A stretch of 64,000 bases of DNA from an uncultured Candidatus Saccharibacteria bacterium. Lineage in GTDB: Bacteria; Patescibacteriota; Saccharimonadia; Saccharimonadales; Saccharimonadaceae. Position 1 is the stretch's first letter. Every line of letters starts with the position of its first letter. Both the position numbers and the translations under genes were made by a program. The DNA lies in contig CAMVRN010000001.1 in NCBI GenBank assembly GCA_947169915.1, forward strand, positions 89,584-153,583, in the 5' to 3' direction. Under the pieces are notes generated by a model. The model did no database searches. It worked only from the letters and a program-made list of their open reading frames with translations, and was not told the DNA's origin. Below, piece after piece: positions 26,898 to 34,114 of this stretch.

Positions 26898-26903
26898 ATT
26901 ATA
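26898..26903 (-). promoter_or_regulatory. -10 box of the small membrane protein
   Basis: TATAAT about 28 bases before the ATG at 26869. Confidence 0.6.
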
Positions 26904-26904
26904 G

Positions 26905-27081
26905 CATAAGCATTGTGCCTTACTCTTGCACAAGCACATCGGCAGAAACACATCTACAGAGTTTGATATCAAGACTTGGCATGCTACAGTCGAATACGCA
27001 ACGATAATGCCAAACAAAACAATCGTCTTTCACTTCAGAAATGAAAACGAAGAAACCGTGAAGTTGGAAGAAGCACAATAA
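26905..27081 (+). pseudogene. Possible remnant of a coding region
   Basis: An open frame without a usual start codon near its 5' end runs to TAA 27079-27081. Its second half (STEFDIKTWHATVEYATIM, then FHFRNENEETVKLEEAQ) has protein-like composition. It may be a gene that lost its 5' end or starts at TTG near 26926. No family recognised. The following bases to 27190 hold only a weak GC hairpin at about 27117-27143. Confidence 0.28.
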
Positions 27082-27193
27082 AGCGGAGTGACGGCTTACG
27101 GTCACATGCACAATAAGGGCTCGCTACGGCGGGCTCTTTCTATGGCGTAATAACAAAAGAAGAGTTCGAGCAAAATGCTCTTACTTATACCTT

Positions 27194-27225
27194 ATCGTGT
27201 AAAACAGGTGGGCAGTTTACACGAT
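27194..27225. repeat. 10-bp inverted repeat
   Basis: ATCGTGTAAA, 12 bases, TTTACACGAT. Its right arm is the first word of dispersed element copy B. Confidence 0.6.
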
Positions 27226-27252
27226 TTGCCAGAAAACATAAATGTGTCATTT
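27216..27252. repeat. Dispersed element, copy B
   Basis: TTTACACGATT, 17 bases, GTGTCATTT, as at 25960-25996. Confidence 0.4.
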
Positions 27253-27312
27253 ATTGCATTTTGTATCGTTTACAGTAAAAAACATTCGCATTCAGGACGA
27301 GAAACATTTCCC

Positions 27313-27352
27313 CAAAAAACTTCAAAGCCCCTGATTAACAGGGGTTTTGAAG
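27313..27352 (-). terminator. Terminator after tRNA-Phe
   Basis: CTTCAAAxCCCCTG/CAGGGGxTTTGAAG stem followed by TTTTTT on the minus strand. Confidence 0.85.
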
Positions 27353-27385
27353 CGCGTAATAACGTATCATTATTACACATGTTTC

Positions 27386-27461
27386 TGGTGGCTCCGGTCG
27401 GACTTGAACCAACGACACAAGGCTCTTCAGGCCTCTGCTCTACCAACTGAGCTACAGAGCC
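27386..27461 (-). tRNA. tRNA-Phe (GAA)
   Basis: Minus-strand cloverleaf: acceptor GGCTCTG/CGGAGCC, anticodon stem GAGGC/GCCTT with loop CTGAAGA (anticodon GAA), T-loop TTCAAGT, encoded CCA. TAAAAT at 27474-27479 is its likely -10. Confidence 0.95.
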
Positions 27462-27492
27462 ACACGTAGGTTTATTTTATCACAAGATATGG

Positions 27493-27498
27493 TAAAAT
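27493..27498 (+). promoter_or_regulatory. hisS -10 box, leaderless
   Basis: TAAAAT six bases before the ATG at 27505; divergent from the tRNA-Phe -10. Confidence 0.6.
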
Positions 27499-27504
27499 AA
27501 AAGT

Positions 27505-28800
27505 ATGAAAAAGCTAAATACTTCCCCAATTTCTGGCATGCAGGAGCTTTTGCCCAAAGAGCAGGCCATTTTTAATAACTATAAAGAAACTATCCGGGAA
27601 GTATACCGTCATCATGGTTTTTTGGAGATTGAGACTCCAACTATCGACCGCGCGGAAATATTGTTCGCAAAAGCTGGTGGAGATACAGAAAAGCAAATCT
27701 ATAAAGTTATCAAGACCGAGGAAGCTGCAGACGATGCCGACCAAGCGCTCCGTTTTGACCATACTGTTCCTCTAGCGAGATATGTAGCAGAGCACGAAAG
27801 CAACCTCAGCTTCCCGTTCAAGGTGACGCAAGTGGGACGCAATTTCCGTGGTGAGCGGGCGCAAAAAGGGCGTTTCCGCGAGTTTTATCAATGCGATGTT
27901 GACATTATTGGACGCAATACTCTAGCGGCTGAAAACGATGCAGAAGTAATTTTGACGCTTAATGAGGCGCTTGAGGGGTTGAATTTGCCTGAACGACTAG
28001 TGCGAGTCTCTAACCGAAAGATTCTAGCTGGGTTCTTAGATGAGTTAAATCTGCAGGAGGTAGCGAAAGAAATTCTTTCCATCATTGACCACGCCGAGAA
28101 AGTTGAACCAGAAAAAGTGAAGGCTTGGTTGACCGAACTCAACATTGGCGAGGAGAGAGTAGCACAAGTGTTGGAGTTTATTGAGATTTCTGGAGATGCG
28201 GATACAGTTACGCGAAAGTTAAAGGCGTTTGGTTTTGCGAGCGAGAAGTTTAATGAAGGTGTGGAAGAATTGGCCTTAGTACTTCGTACGCTTTACGGAC
28301 AAGGGTTACACGATTCTGCGATTGGTGACATGAAAATCGTACGCGGGCTAGATTATTATACCGGTACAGTGTTTGAGACGATTATTCCCTCTCGAAAAGA
28401 GATTGGCTCGATTTGCTCGGGTGGGAGATATGAGAATTTGGCCGAACTGTACAGCGACCAAAAGTTCCCAGGAGTTGGTGGCTCAATTGGTTTGACACGA
28501 CTCTTCTTCTTGATGAGTGAGTTCGGGATGATAAAGGGTGATTCCGAAAAACCAGTGGACTATGCGATTATCCCATTTGACTCAACCGAGCGAGAGTATT
28601 GTTTCAAATTTGCTGAGCGCGTACGCGAAAAAGGGTTCAAAGTCGACTTGGTTTGGAGTGATAAAAAACTGGGCGATAAGCTAAAGTATGCAGCAAGCGT
28701 AGCAAAATACGGTATTGTGTTAGGCGAAAACGAAATTCGTTCCGGTGAGTTCATAGCGAAAGACTTCGAGACGGGTGAACAGACTCCGTTCGTATTATAA
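27505..28800 (+). CDS. hisS: Histidyl-tRNA synthetase
   Basis: Charges tRNA-His. The 431-residue class II synthetase has motif 1 (GFLEIETPTIDRAEIL), motif 2 (KVTQVGRNFRGERAQKGRFREFYQCDVDIIG), the histidine-specific segments GLDYYTGTVFE and GGRYENLAELY, motif 3 (GGSIGLTRLF) and the C-terminal anticodon-binding domain. Normal length. Leaderless by its TAAAAT spacing. The next gene follows after three bases. Confidence 0.97.
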   Translation: MKKLNTSPISGMQELLPKEQAIFNNYKETIREVYRHHGFLEIETPTIDRAEILFAKAGGDTEKQIYKVIKTEEAADDADQALRFDHTVPLARYVAEHESNLSFPFKVTQVGRNFRGERAQKGRFREFYQCDVDIIGRNTLAAENDAEVILTLNEALEGLNLPERLVRVSNRKILAGFLDELNLQEVAKEILSIIDHAEKVEPEKVKAWLTELNIGEERVAQVLEFIEISGDADTVTRKLKAFGFASEKFNEGVEELALVLRTLYGQGLHDSAIGDMKIVRGLDYYTGTVFETIIPSRKEIGSICSGGRYENLAELYSDQKFPGVGGSIGLTRLFFLMSEFGMIKGDSEKPVDYAIIPFDSTEREYCFKFAERVREKGFKVDLVWSDKKLGDKLKYAASVAKYGIVLGENEIRSGEFIAKDFETGEQTPFVL

Positions 28801-28803
28801 ATC

Positions 28804-29373
28804 ATGCGCAATCATCTTCTCTCTCAACATTTTCTTCGTAGCCCAAAGCTAGCGTTGATGTTGATTGGACATTCGAATATCAAGAAACGCGACATGGTTC
28901 TTGAAATTGGTGCGGGGAGCGGAGTGATTACGAGTGCGCTTTCGAAGCGCTGCTCTAAAGTTATTGCAATCGAACCGGATGCGAAAACTGCTTCTCTTTT
29001 GAGAAAAAATCTCTCCCGACAAGGGATAGAAAATGTCGAGGTGATTGAGGAGGATTTTTTGGATTATGATTTATCAAGATTGCCGGAAGGATACAAAGTA
29101 TTCTCTAACCCGCCATTCCATCTGAGTTCAAAAATTGTTCATAAGCTAATCGAAAGCGAGAATAGACCGGCTAGTTTTTATCTCATTTTACAGAAACAGT
29201 TCGCCCTAAAACTCATTGCGACAGATAGACATTATACTTCACAGTTAGGTTATGAGCTTTTGGAGCAATACTCAACAAAAATCCGCCTGCCACTTCGACC
29301 GACGGATTTTACACCACCGCCAGCCGTGCCAACGGTGTTATTTGAAGCTAAATTACTTGAGACCCTCGTTTAA
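28804..29373 (+). CDS. Short KsgA/Erm-family rRNA adenine methyltransferase
   Basis: A 189-residue SAM-dependent methylase: QHFLRSPKLALMLIGH, motif I LEIGAGSGVIT, motif II IEPDAK, motif IV SNPPFHLSSKIVHKLI, and the LILQKQFALKL helix. The family normally exceeds 250 residues; the C-terminal RNA-binding domain is missing and the chain ends after the catalytic fold (FTPPPAVPTVLFEAKLLE). NPPF replaces the usual NLPY or NIPF. It follows hisS by three bases. Whether it modifies A1518/A1519 of 16S rRNA or an Erm-type 23S site cannot be told. The 3' end overlaps the convergent gene by 21 bases. Confidence 0.85.
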   Translation: MRNHLLSQHFLRSPKLALMLIGHSNIKKRDMVLEIGAGSGVITSALSKRCSKVIAIEPDAKTASLLRKNLSRQGIENVEVIEEDFLDYDLSRLPEGYKVFSNPPFHLSSKIVHKLIESENRPASFYLILQKQFALKLIATDRHYTSQLGYELLEQYSTKIRLPLRPTDFTPPPAVPTVLFEAKLLETLV

Positions 29374-30042
29374 CATTTGCTTGACTTCGGCCCACTCCCA
29401 GCTTGGGTCGAATCCACCTGTGGAAAACTTTCCAAAGGTGAAGTATGGGAGTCCGTTAGCGAAGTTGCTTGCTCTCATAGTATTGTCGTAAACAAGTGTG
29501 AGTGACGCCTCGTTTTCGTAACAATTAACGAAGCTGTCGCCGAGACCGATTTCTGTACCGATGTTTTTCCAGTAATCGGCTGTCATATCGGTAATCATCG
29601 GTGCAGTCTTTGAATAGCCGATGCCTTTTTCATAGTAATCGGTAAAGAGGTGGTTTACTGCTGCGTGATAGTAATCCCAGAATCGGTTCTCATTTGCGGC
29701 GCAATAAACAGCTTCAGCTGCTGGGCGAGAGTATTCGACTCCTGAACCTTCGTAAAGCATGTCTGTTACTCGGACCTCGTAGGCAATTTTGTTGTCAGCA
29801 AGATATTGCAAGAATTCCTCTTCGTTTTCCTGAATAGTACGAGCGTAGTAGTTACAGTATGGGCACATGATATCGGTGTAGACGATATAATGACGAGTGG
29901 CATGTTCGACGTCGCCAAGCGTCATGCTTTCGTTCCAAATCTTTCCACCAATATCGGCTGGGCGAGTGCTGCTGAAGATAAATAATCCTAAGAATAACGC
30001 GACGATGACGACGAGTATGACGGTCCTAACAACTTTGCTCAT
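29353..30042 (-). CDS. DsbA-like membrane-anchored thiol oxidoreductase
   Basis: The start at 30042 has AAGGAG upstream; an upstream in-frame ATG has none. A membrane anchor (VVRTVILVVIVALFLGLFIF, about 4-23) precedes an external DsbA/thioredoxin domain of 229 residues in total. The active site is CPYC in TDIMCPYCNYYA (about 58-69), followed by the helical insert and GLPYFTFGKF, the cis-Pro loop. It overlaps the upstream membrane gene by 17 bases, so the two are one unit. Likely introduces or exchanges disulphides in exported proteins. Confidence 0.88.
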   Translation of the reverse strand: MSKVVRTVILVVIVALFLGLFIFSSTRPADIGGKIWNESMTLGDVEHATRHYIVYTDIMCPYCNYYARTIQENEEEFLQYLADNKIAYEVRVTDMLYEGSGVEYSRPAAEAVYCAANENRFWDYYHAAVNHLFTDYYEKGIGYSKTAPMITDMTADYWKNIGTEIGLGDSFVNCYENEASLTLVYDNTMRASNFANGLPYFTFGKFSTGGFDPSWEWAEVKQMLNEGLK

Positions 30043-30703
30043 TATGTTTCTCCTTAAAATGTTCACTTTTGATTATAACATACGTTTCTAACCCAAGCTT
30101 TCTAAATACGAGGATGCCAATAATAATGGCAAGAATGTTTAGAACAAGAGAAATGGTTCCAGCAATGGCCGCCGCACCGCTTACTCCAGAAAGAAGTGTG
30201 CCTATTAGTGGGCTAAGGAGAGCAGTTTGGCAAGTTGGGCATCCAGACCCTAGAACAGCGAGACCCGCAACGATAGCGGAGGATTGTATTCCGCTCGAAT
30301 CGTCGGATTTCTTTTCTTTTGAATCTTTTTTAGCTTTCTTTTCTGTGCGCTTGTGTTTTGCAACAATAACAACAAGTGCGACAAGGATAGATTGCAAAAG
30401 GGTAAGGATGAAGGTTAGGATAAAATCACGGAAGTCACGCCCGACGCCAAAGATTTGAAGGAAAGCGTCGCCGATGATTTTAAAAGCACCGCCGAAGTTC
30501 CCGCTTCCGATAAAACTACCTATGAGCTTAAACGAAGTAAAGCCGGTAGCTGATAAAAGATTGATAATTATTCCAAAAATAACGAAGGTCAAGATGAATG
30601 CAATCCAGAAAGATTTTTTCTTGGTCGCAAGCAGTAATCCCCTTCCTGCTAAACCATATTCATCTAAAAACCTCGCAAAATTAAACCTTTTTTCTTTTGC
30701 CAT
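30026..30703 (-). CDS. Membrane protein with CPTC motif, partner of DsbA-like protein
   Basis: A 225-residue protein with about five membrane helices. A charged loop (HKRTEKKAKKDSKEKKSDD, about 117-135) precedes a helix that opens with GSGCPTCQTALLSPLIG. The Cys pair at a membrane surface and the tight link to a DsbA-like gene suggest an electron acceptor or donor for that protein, in place of DsbB, VKOR or CcdA, none of which is seen here. That role is inference. SD AGGAG precedes the ATG, and a TATAAT box lies upstream. Confidence 0.8.
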   Translation of the reverse strand: MAKEKRFNFARFLDEYGLAGRGLLLATKKKSFWIAFILTFVIFGIIINLLSATGFTSFKLIGSFIGSGNFGGAFKIIGDAFLQIFGVGRDFRDFILTFILTLLQSILVALVVIVAKHKRTEKKAKKDSKEKKSDDSSGIQSSAIVAGLAVLGSGCPTCQTALLSPLIGTLLSGVSGAAAIAGTISLVLNILAIIIGILVFRKLGLETYVIIKSEHFKEKHNEQSC

Positions 30704-30725
30704 GTAACTCCTGATTTACTTAACC

Positions 30726-30731
30726 ATTATA
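30726..30731 (-). promoter_or_regulatory. -10 box of the CPTC/DsbA-like operon
   Basis: TATAAT on the minus strand, 22 bases before the ATG at 30703. Confidence 0.65.
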
Positions 30732-30747
30732 GCATAAAAATTTGCGG

Positions 30748-30753
30748 TATAAT
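30748..30753 (+). promoter_or_regulatory. -10 box, leaderless
   Basis: TATAAT six bases before the ATG at 30760. Confidence 0.65.
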
Positions 30754-30759
30754 GGGTGT

Positions 30760-31686
30760 ATGATTTTTCAAGAACCAGTTATTTGTCGTACTCCGAAATA
30801 TGTTGTTGACACTGGAAAACTGGAAAAGCCCGTAAAAGTTGCGTTAACGAACGACTGGCATGTCAGTAAGATTGTTTCTGAAAAACAACTTCGATTCCTA
30901 GAAAAGAAGCTCAAGAAGATTAAACCAGATGTTATTTTGATTCAAGGAGATTTGTTTGATACTCCTTGGTCGCTCGATAACGAGAAATTAGTTAGTGCAC
31001 TCAAGAAGGAAATGAAACTTTGTGCGGAAATCGCAGAGACTATTATGATAATCGGCAATCACGACCAAATCGAGCCGGCTCACCCAGCACCAAAGAATCA
31101 TAAAGAATTTGAATCTTGGCAAAGGCCCGACACAATAAGAGATTGGCAAAAAATTTGCAAAGAAGTTGGCGTGAAACTTCTTCTCGATGATTGGGTAGAG
31201 ATTCGCGGAGTTAGAATATTCGGATTCTTCGAAGACCCGGAATGTTTCTATACTAAACCAGGAGCGCGTCGCGGTGAGAATTATGATGCGATGAAAGAAA
31301 AAATCCGAAACCTTTCTAAGGATGGAAAACTGAAAGCGAGAGATGGAAAAGTTCAGTGGTTTGTTTCTCACGCGCCGATGAGCGATAGTCTTGAAATGGA
31401 AGAATTGAAGGATTTTGACGTGTTCAGCTTTGGGCATACGCATGGAGGATGCGTACCTGTTGGGATAGATTACGTTGTTGATCTTCTTGGTGTGCATGGT
31501 GGTATCGTGGCGCCGTTTCTCAAGTGGTTCCCTAGAAAATATATGCGCGGAAGAGAGCTATTGCCAAATAAAGCTCATCTTATTATTAATTCAGGAATGG
31601 TGATGACGCAAGATAGCGCCCCGAAATGGCTCCATTACATCAATTTCCTAAAGGCGGCCGAGATTACGGAAGTAATTGTTAAGTAA
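30760..31686 (+). CDS. Calcineurin-like metallophosphoesterase
   Basis: A 308-residue protein with the complete metallophosphatase set: NDWHV (D32, H34), GDLFD (G63-D67), GNHD (99-102), VSHAP and FGHTHGG. A basic segment (KWFPRKYMRGRELLPNKAHL) near the C-terminus may help substrate or membrane contact. The start follows TATAAT by six bases. Substrate unknown; this family covers nucleotide, lipid and protein phosphatases. Confidence 0.88.
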   Translation: MIFQEPVICRTPKYVVDTGKLEKPVKVALTNDWHVSKIVSEKQLRFLEKKLKKIKPDVILIQGDLFDTPWSLDNEKLVSALKKEMKLCAEIAETIMIIGNHDQIEPAHPAPKNHKEFESWQRPDTIRDWQKICKEVGVKLLLDDWVEIRGVRIFGFFEDPECFYTKPGARRGENYDAMKEKIRNLSKDGKLKARDGKVQWFVSHAPMSDSLEMEELKDFDVFSFGHTHGGCVPVGIDYVVDLLGVHGGIVAPFLKWFPRKYMRGRELLPNKAHLIINSGMVMTQDSAPKWLHYINFLKAAEITEVIVK

Positions 31687-31713
31687 AAGCGTATTGTTTT
31701 TCGCGCGGAGTGG

Positions 31714-31719
31714 TATAAT
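31714..31719 (+). promoter_or_regulatory. -10 box, leaderless
   Basis: TATAAT six bases before the ATG at 31726. Confidence 0.6.
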
Positions 31720-31725
31720 AGTTTT

Positions 31726-31995
31726 ATGGATTACGAACCTATGCTTCCTTCTCAAATGCAACCAGAAGGACTTCGCTCAACAGCAAAAAATATAATTTAC
31801 GTCATTGGAGGCGTGGGACTTGTTGCGCTCATTGTTGTCGCCTTGGTATTTTGGATTATTCCAATGTTCAACAATGCAAGTGGCGTCGAAGAAGACCCAG
31901 AGAATCCTACAAACTCAACCTCTCAACAGACGCAATACGAACAATGTCTTAGGTCTGGAGGTACTGCCTCGGATTGCCTAAAGAAGCTTAAATAA
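31726..31995 (+). CDS. Small membrane-anchored protein with two cysteines
   Basis: An 89-residue protein: short N-terminus, one membrane helix (NIIYVIGGVGLVALIVVALVFWIIPMF, about 22-48), Asn/Ser/Thr linker and a small tail with paired cysteines (YEQCLRSGGTASDCLKKLK) likely to form a disulphide outside the cell. Unknown function. Confidence 0.7.
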   Translation: MDYEPMLPSQMQPEGLRSTAKNIIYVIGGVGLVALIVVALVFWIIPMFNNASGVEEDPENPTNSTSQQTQYEQCLRSGGTASDCLKKLK

Positions 31996-31997
31996 AA

Positions 31998-32027
31998 GAA
32001 TAACCTCTGCTTGGGGTTATTTTTTTC
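31998..32027 (+). terminator. Terminator
   Basis: AATAACC/GGTTATT stem followed by seven T; the T run overlaps the convergent HD gene stop. Confidence 0.75.
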
Positions 32028-32661
32028 CGAAGCGTTTTTTATTGAATTCGGTTTGAATCTTGTAAAAGCCCTCTGGGGTCGAAGTTATTTCATCGACTTT
32101 TTTGAGAAATGCGTCATATTCTGGAGTGCGAAAATACATTTTCTTATCTCCATAGGCGCCTGGAATGTATTTTCCACGAAGAACGAGACGGATTGTTTCG
32201 ATAGTTTCCTTCTCGGAAAATTCGGGATGGAGAGTGCGGTTATAATCATAGGCACGGATAAGAATCTCGTCGATATCGCAAGAGCGGTCAGCCGATGAAA
32301 CGATTTTTCCATAAAGACTACGCGGGTCACCTTTGAGGCTAGCACGGTGGTCTTCTACTGCTTCCGCCATCGTTTCTATCTCTTCGTCCGTGAAAAAGGC
32401 TTTCAGTGCAGAATCTGCGCGGAGCATTTTTGCGGATTCGAGGTGGTGAGTTTCGTTATCAATAAGGCGTCCAAGGTCATGATAGGCCGCAATAACATAA
32501 ACCATGTCCAAATTAATATCTTCTAGGTCTTGTGCGATTTTCAGGCTGCGCTCGATGACATCAGAAATGTGAGTATCAGTATGGCCTTTAAGCTGATGAT
32601 ATTTTGGGAGGATTTCATTACCGATATATCGGCAAACTTCTGGATTTATCTCTCGTTTCAT
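32017..32661 (-). CDS. HD-domain phosphohydrolase
   Basis: A 214-residue HD protein. The start at 32661 lies six bases after TATGAT; six upstream in-frame codons belong to the promoter. Metal motif: GHTDTHISDVIERS then AAYHDLGRLIDN, and HRAS with SSADRSCD further on. Family members hydrolyse nucleotides, phospholipids or signalling nucleotides; no specificity can be read. Confidence 0.85.
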   Translation of the reverse strand: MKREINPEVCRYIGNEILPKYHQLKGHTDTHISDVIERSLKIAQDLEDINLDMVYVIAAYHDLGRLIDNETHHLESAKMLRADSALKAFFTDEEIETMAEAVEDHRASLKGDPRSLYGKIVSSADRSCDIDEILIRAYDYNRTLHPEFSEKETIETIRLVLRGKYIPGAYGDKKMYFRTPEYDAFLKKVDEITSTPEGFYKIQTEFNKKRFGKK

Positions 32662-32667
32662 AGAAAC

Positions 32668-32673
32668 ATCATA
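32668..32673 (-). promoter_or_regulatory. -10 box of the HD gene, leaderless
   Basis: TATGAT six bases before the ATG at 32661. Confidence 0.5.
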
Positions 32674-32676
32674 GCA

Positions 32677-32706
32677 CAAAAAGCACCCTCCGTGAGAGGG
32701 TGCTTA
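32677..32706 (-). terminator. Terminator
   Basis: GCACCCTC/GAGGGTGC stem followed by TTTTT on the minus strand. Confidence 0.85.
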
Positions 32707-32715
32707 TTATTTTTT

Positions 32716-33516
32716 TTATTCTACTTCTGCTTCTGGTTCTGGTTCGGGTTCGGTTTCTAGGTTGAGGCCGAAGATATCTTTGATGAGAAGTTTCGCTTGT
32801 TCGTACCTAGCAGAATCAAGCTCGCAGCCACCGGCTTGGTCTTCTAGACCAAGCACGAGATAGTTTTTGTAGACTTGGTCAGTATTATGCTCGATAACGT
32901 CTTGGATAGTAGTGCCATTGATTTCTGGAGCAGGTGCGGAGATTGGTTGGCGAATGAATTTCGCGAGGATGATTGGTGCCGCTGTTTCTCCGTAACCACA
33001 GATGGTCGTACCGTTATAAACCTCAGATGTCGTAGTGACACCATTGATGTTAACGGTGAAGGTGTCTGCAGGAGTGTCAGTAAGGTCAACCAAGGTCGAA
33101 GCGATGTCTGTGACTCCTTCTGGAAGGAAGAGGCCCATAGTTTCGTTATAGACGGTAAGGTCGCCAACGGTATAGCCTGGGAAGGTTATGTTCCACATTC
33201 CATCCTCGATGACAGTTCCAACTGGAGTAACATCGTCTTGGTCTATTTGAGACTGTTGTTGGTTATCTGGAGGAGTGGTTTGTCCTTTATCTTCTGCCGG
33301 TTTAGGACGGAGGAATAAGAAGTAGCAAATAATGACAATAACTATGACGCCAATAGCGACCAATGCAAGTATCATTCCTTTGTTGCTGTTTGCTTTTGGT
33401 GATTCAGCGATAGATGGTTGGGGCGCGATTAGGTCAGGGGATGGAGCCTGAGATGCGGTCGGCTCAGGAGTTGGCGCTACTGGAGGTGGCGTCGTTGGTT
33501 GTGGTTGATTGTCCAT
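32716..33516 (-). CDS. Pro-rich membrane-anchored surface protein
   Basis: A 266-residue protein: a cytoplasmic Pro/Thr/Gln-rich N-terminus (1-46), one membrane helix (GMILALVAIGVIVIVIICYFLFL, about 47-69), and an outer domain from about 90 to 245 with beta-type sequence and two Cys (TTICGYG, GGCELD). It ends in an acidic Glu/Pro repeat. No family recognised. Start by AAGGAGA with a TATAAT upstream at 33546-33551. Confidence 0.75.
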   Translation of the reverse strand: MDNQPQPTTPPPVAPTPEPTASQAPSPDLIAPQPSIAESPKANSNKGMILALVAIGVIVIVIICYFLFLRPKPAEDKGQTTPPDNQQQSQIDQDDVTPVGTVIEDGMWNITFPGYTVGDLTVYNETMGLFLPEGVTDIASTLVDLTDTPADTFTVNINGVTTTSEVYNGTTICGYGETAAPIILAKFIRQPISAPAPEINGTTIQDVIEHNTDQVYKNYLVLGLEDQAGGCELDSARYEQAKLLIKDIFGLNLETEPEPEPEAEVE

Positions 33517-33545
33517 ATATTACTCTCCTTGATTATCTTGATTCC

Positions 33546-33551
33546 ATTATA
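33546..33551 (-). promoter_or_regulatory. -10 box of the Pro-rich protein gene
   Basis: TATAAT on the minus strand, 29 bases before the ATG; leader carries AAGGAGA. Confidence 0.6.
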
Positions 33552-33571
33552 GCATAAGAGTCATTATTATT

Positions 33572-33599
33572 GAAAAAAGACGTCCTTTGAAGACGTCTA
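33572..33599 (-). terminator. Terminator after tRNA-Cys/Leu
   Basis: GACGTC/GACGTC stem followed by TTTTTT on the minus strand. Confidence 0.8.
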
Positions 33600-33606
33600 A
33601 CCGAAA

Positions 33607-33691
33607 TGGTGCCCGAGATGGGACTTGAACCCATATGGTAGAGACCATTCGATTTTAAGTCGAACGCGTATACCAATTCCGCCACTCGGGC
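33607..33691 (-). tRNA. tRNA-Leu (TAA)
   Basis: Minus-strand class II tRNA: acceptor GCCCGAG/CTCGGGC, anticodon stem TTCGA/TCGAA with loop CTTAAAA (anticodon UAA), long variable arm, encoded CCA. Its 5' base directly abuts the CCA of tRNA-Cys. Confidence 0.95.
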
Positions 33692-33765
33692 TGGAGGTGC
33701 CGACCGGAATTGAACCGGTGTACGCGGTTTTGCAGACCGCTGCGTAACCACTCCGCCACAGCACC
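33692..33765 (-). tRNA. tRNA-Cys (GCA)
   Basis: Minus-strand cloverleaf: acceptor GGTGCTG/CGGCACC, anticodon stem GCGGT/ACCGC with loop CTGCAAA (anticodon GCA), discriminator T and encoded CCA, as expected for tRNA-Cys. Confidence 0.95.
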
Positions 33766-33774
33766 ATATCTTGT

Positions 33775-33780
33775 ATTATA
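33775..33780 (-). promoter_or_regulatory. -10 box of tRNA-Cys/Leu
   Basis: TATAAT on the minus strand, nine bases before the tRNA-Cys 5' end. Confidence 0.6.
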
Positions 33781-33798
33781 TCACACGAGGTTTTTTTC

Positions 33799-33833
33799 GC
33801 AAAAAATGCGCCACAAAACGAGGCGCATTTTGT
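33799..33833 (-). terminator. Terminator of the candidate small RNA
   Basis: AAAATGCGCC/GGCGCATTTT stem with TTTTTT on the minus strand. Confidence 0.8.
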
Positions 33834-33951
33834 TTGTTTGAGTTTTGGAATTTCTAGGTGGACAAAAACGTTTTAGCCAAGAATAACCTCACACGCTCCC
33901 CACCTCCCGAAACTCGAACGCCTCTCAACGTAAGACCCGTTCGAATTTCTT
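33799..33951 (-). ncRNA. Candidate small RNA, about 150 nt
   Basis: No protein gene fits this stretch, but the minus strand has a good promoter (33958-33985), about 150 bases and a strong terminator. The RNA would contain several possible pairings: GTAAGA with TCTTAC, CGAACG with CGTTCG, and AGGTGG with CCACCT, so it is probably structured. It does not resemble SRP RNA, tmRNA or 6S RNA as far as I can judge, and it is too short for RNase P RNA. The remaining 33986-34114 is AT-rich with nothing recognised. Confidence 0.5.
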
Positions 33952-33957
33952 ACCTTA

Positions 33958-33985
33958 ATTTTATCACAAGCACTAGCGGAGTCAA
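33958..33985 (-). promoter_or_regulatory. Promoter of the candidate small RNA
   Basis: TTGACT, 16-base spacer, TAAAAT; predicted start near 33951. Confidence 0.65.
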
Positions 33986-34114
33986 TATTGATTTTGGTTA
34001 TTTTTTGTGTTCTTACTTTTATTTTTCCCTGTTCGGTTTGTTCGGTTTTTATGGCATTTTTTATTTTTTATTGCAAATAATACTCTTTAATAAACCTTAG
34101 CCCTTGATTTTCTT

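Noticed and set aside
27175-27450. Plus-strand frame of 91 codons ending VAPVGLEPTTQGSSG
   Set aside because: Its 3' half is the antisense of tRNA-Phe, and it crosses the tRNA terminator. A known type of false gene.
33533-33751. Minus-strand frame of 72 codons
   Set aside because: It runs through both tRNA-Cys and tRNA-Leu and their terminator; not a gene.
33799-33951. tmRNA, SRP RNA or 6S RNA identity for the candidate small RNA
   Set aside because: No tag frame, no SRP tetraloop region and no long single hairpin with a central bubble; too short for tmRNA.
33858-34100. Plus-strand frame of 80 codons
   Set aside because: It is antisense to the candidate small RNA and becomes AT-rich low complexity; no start signals.
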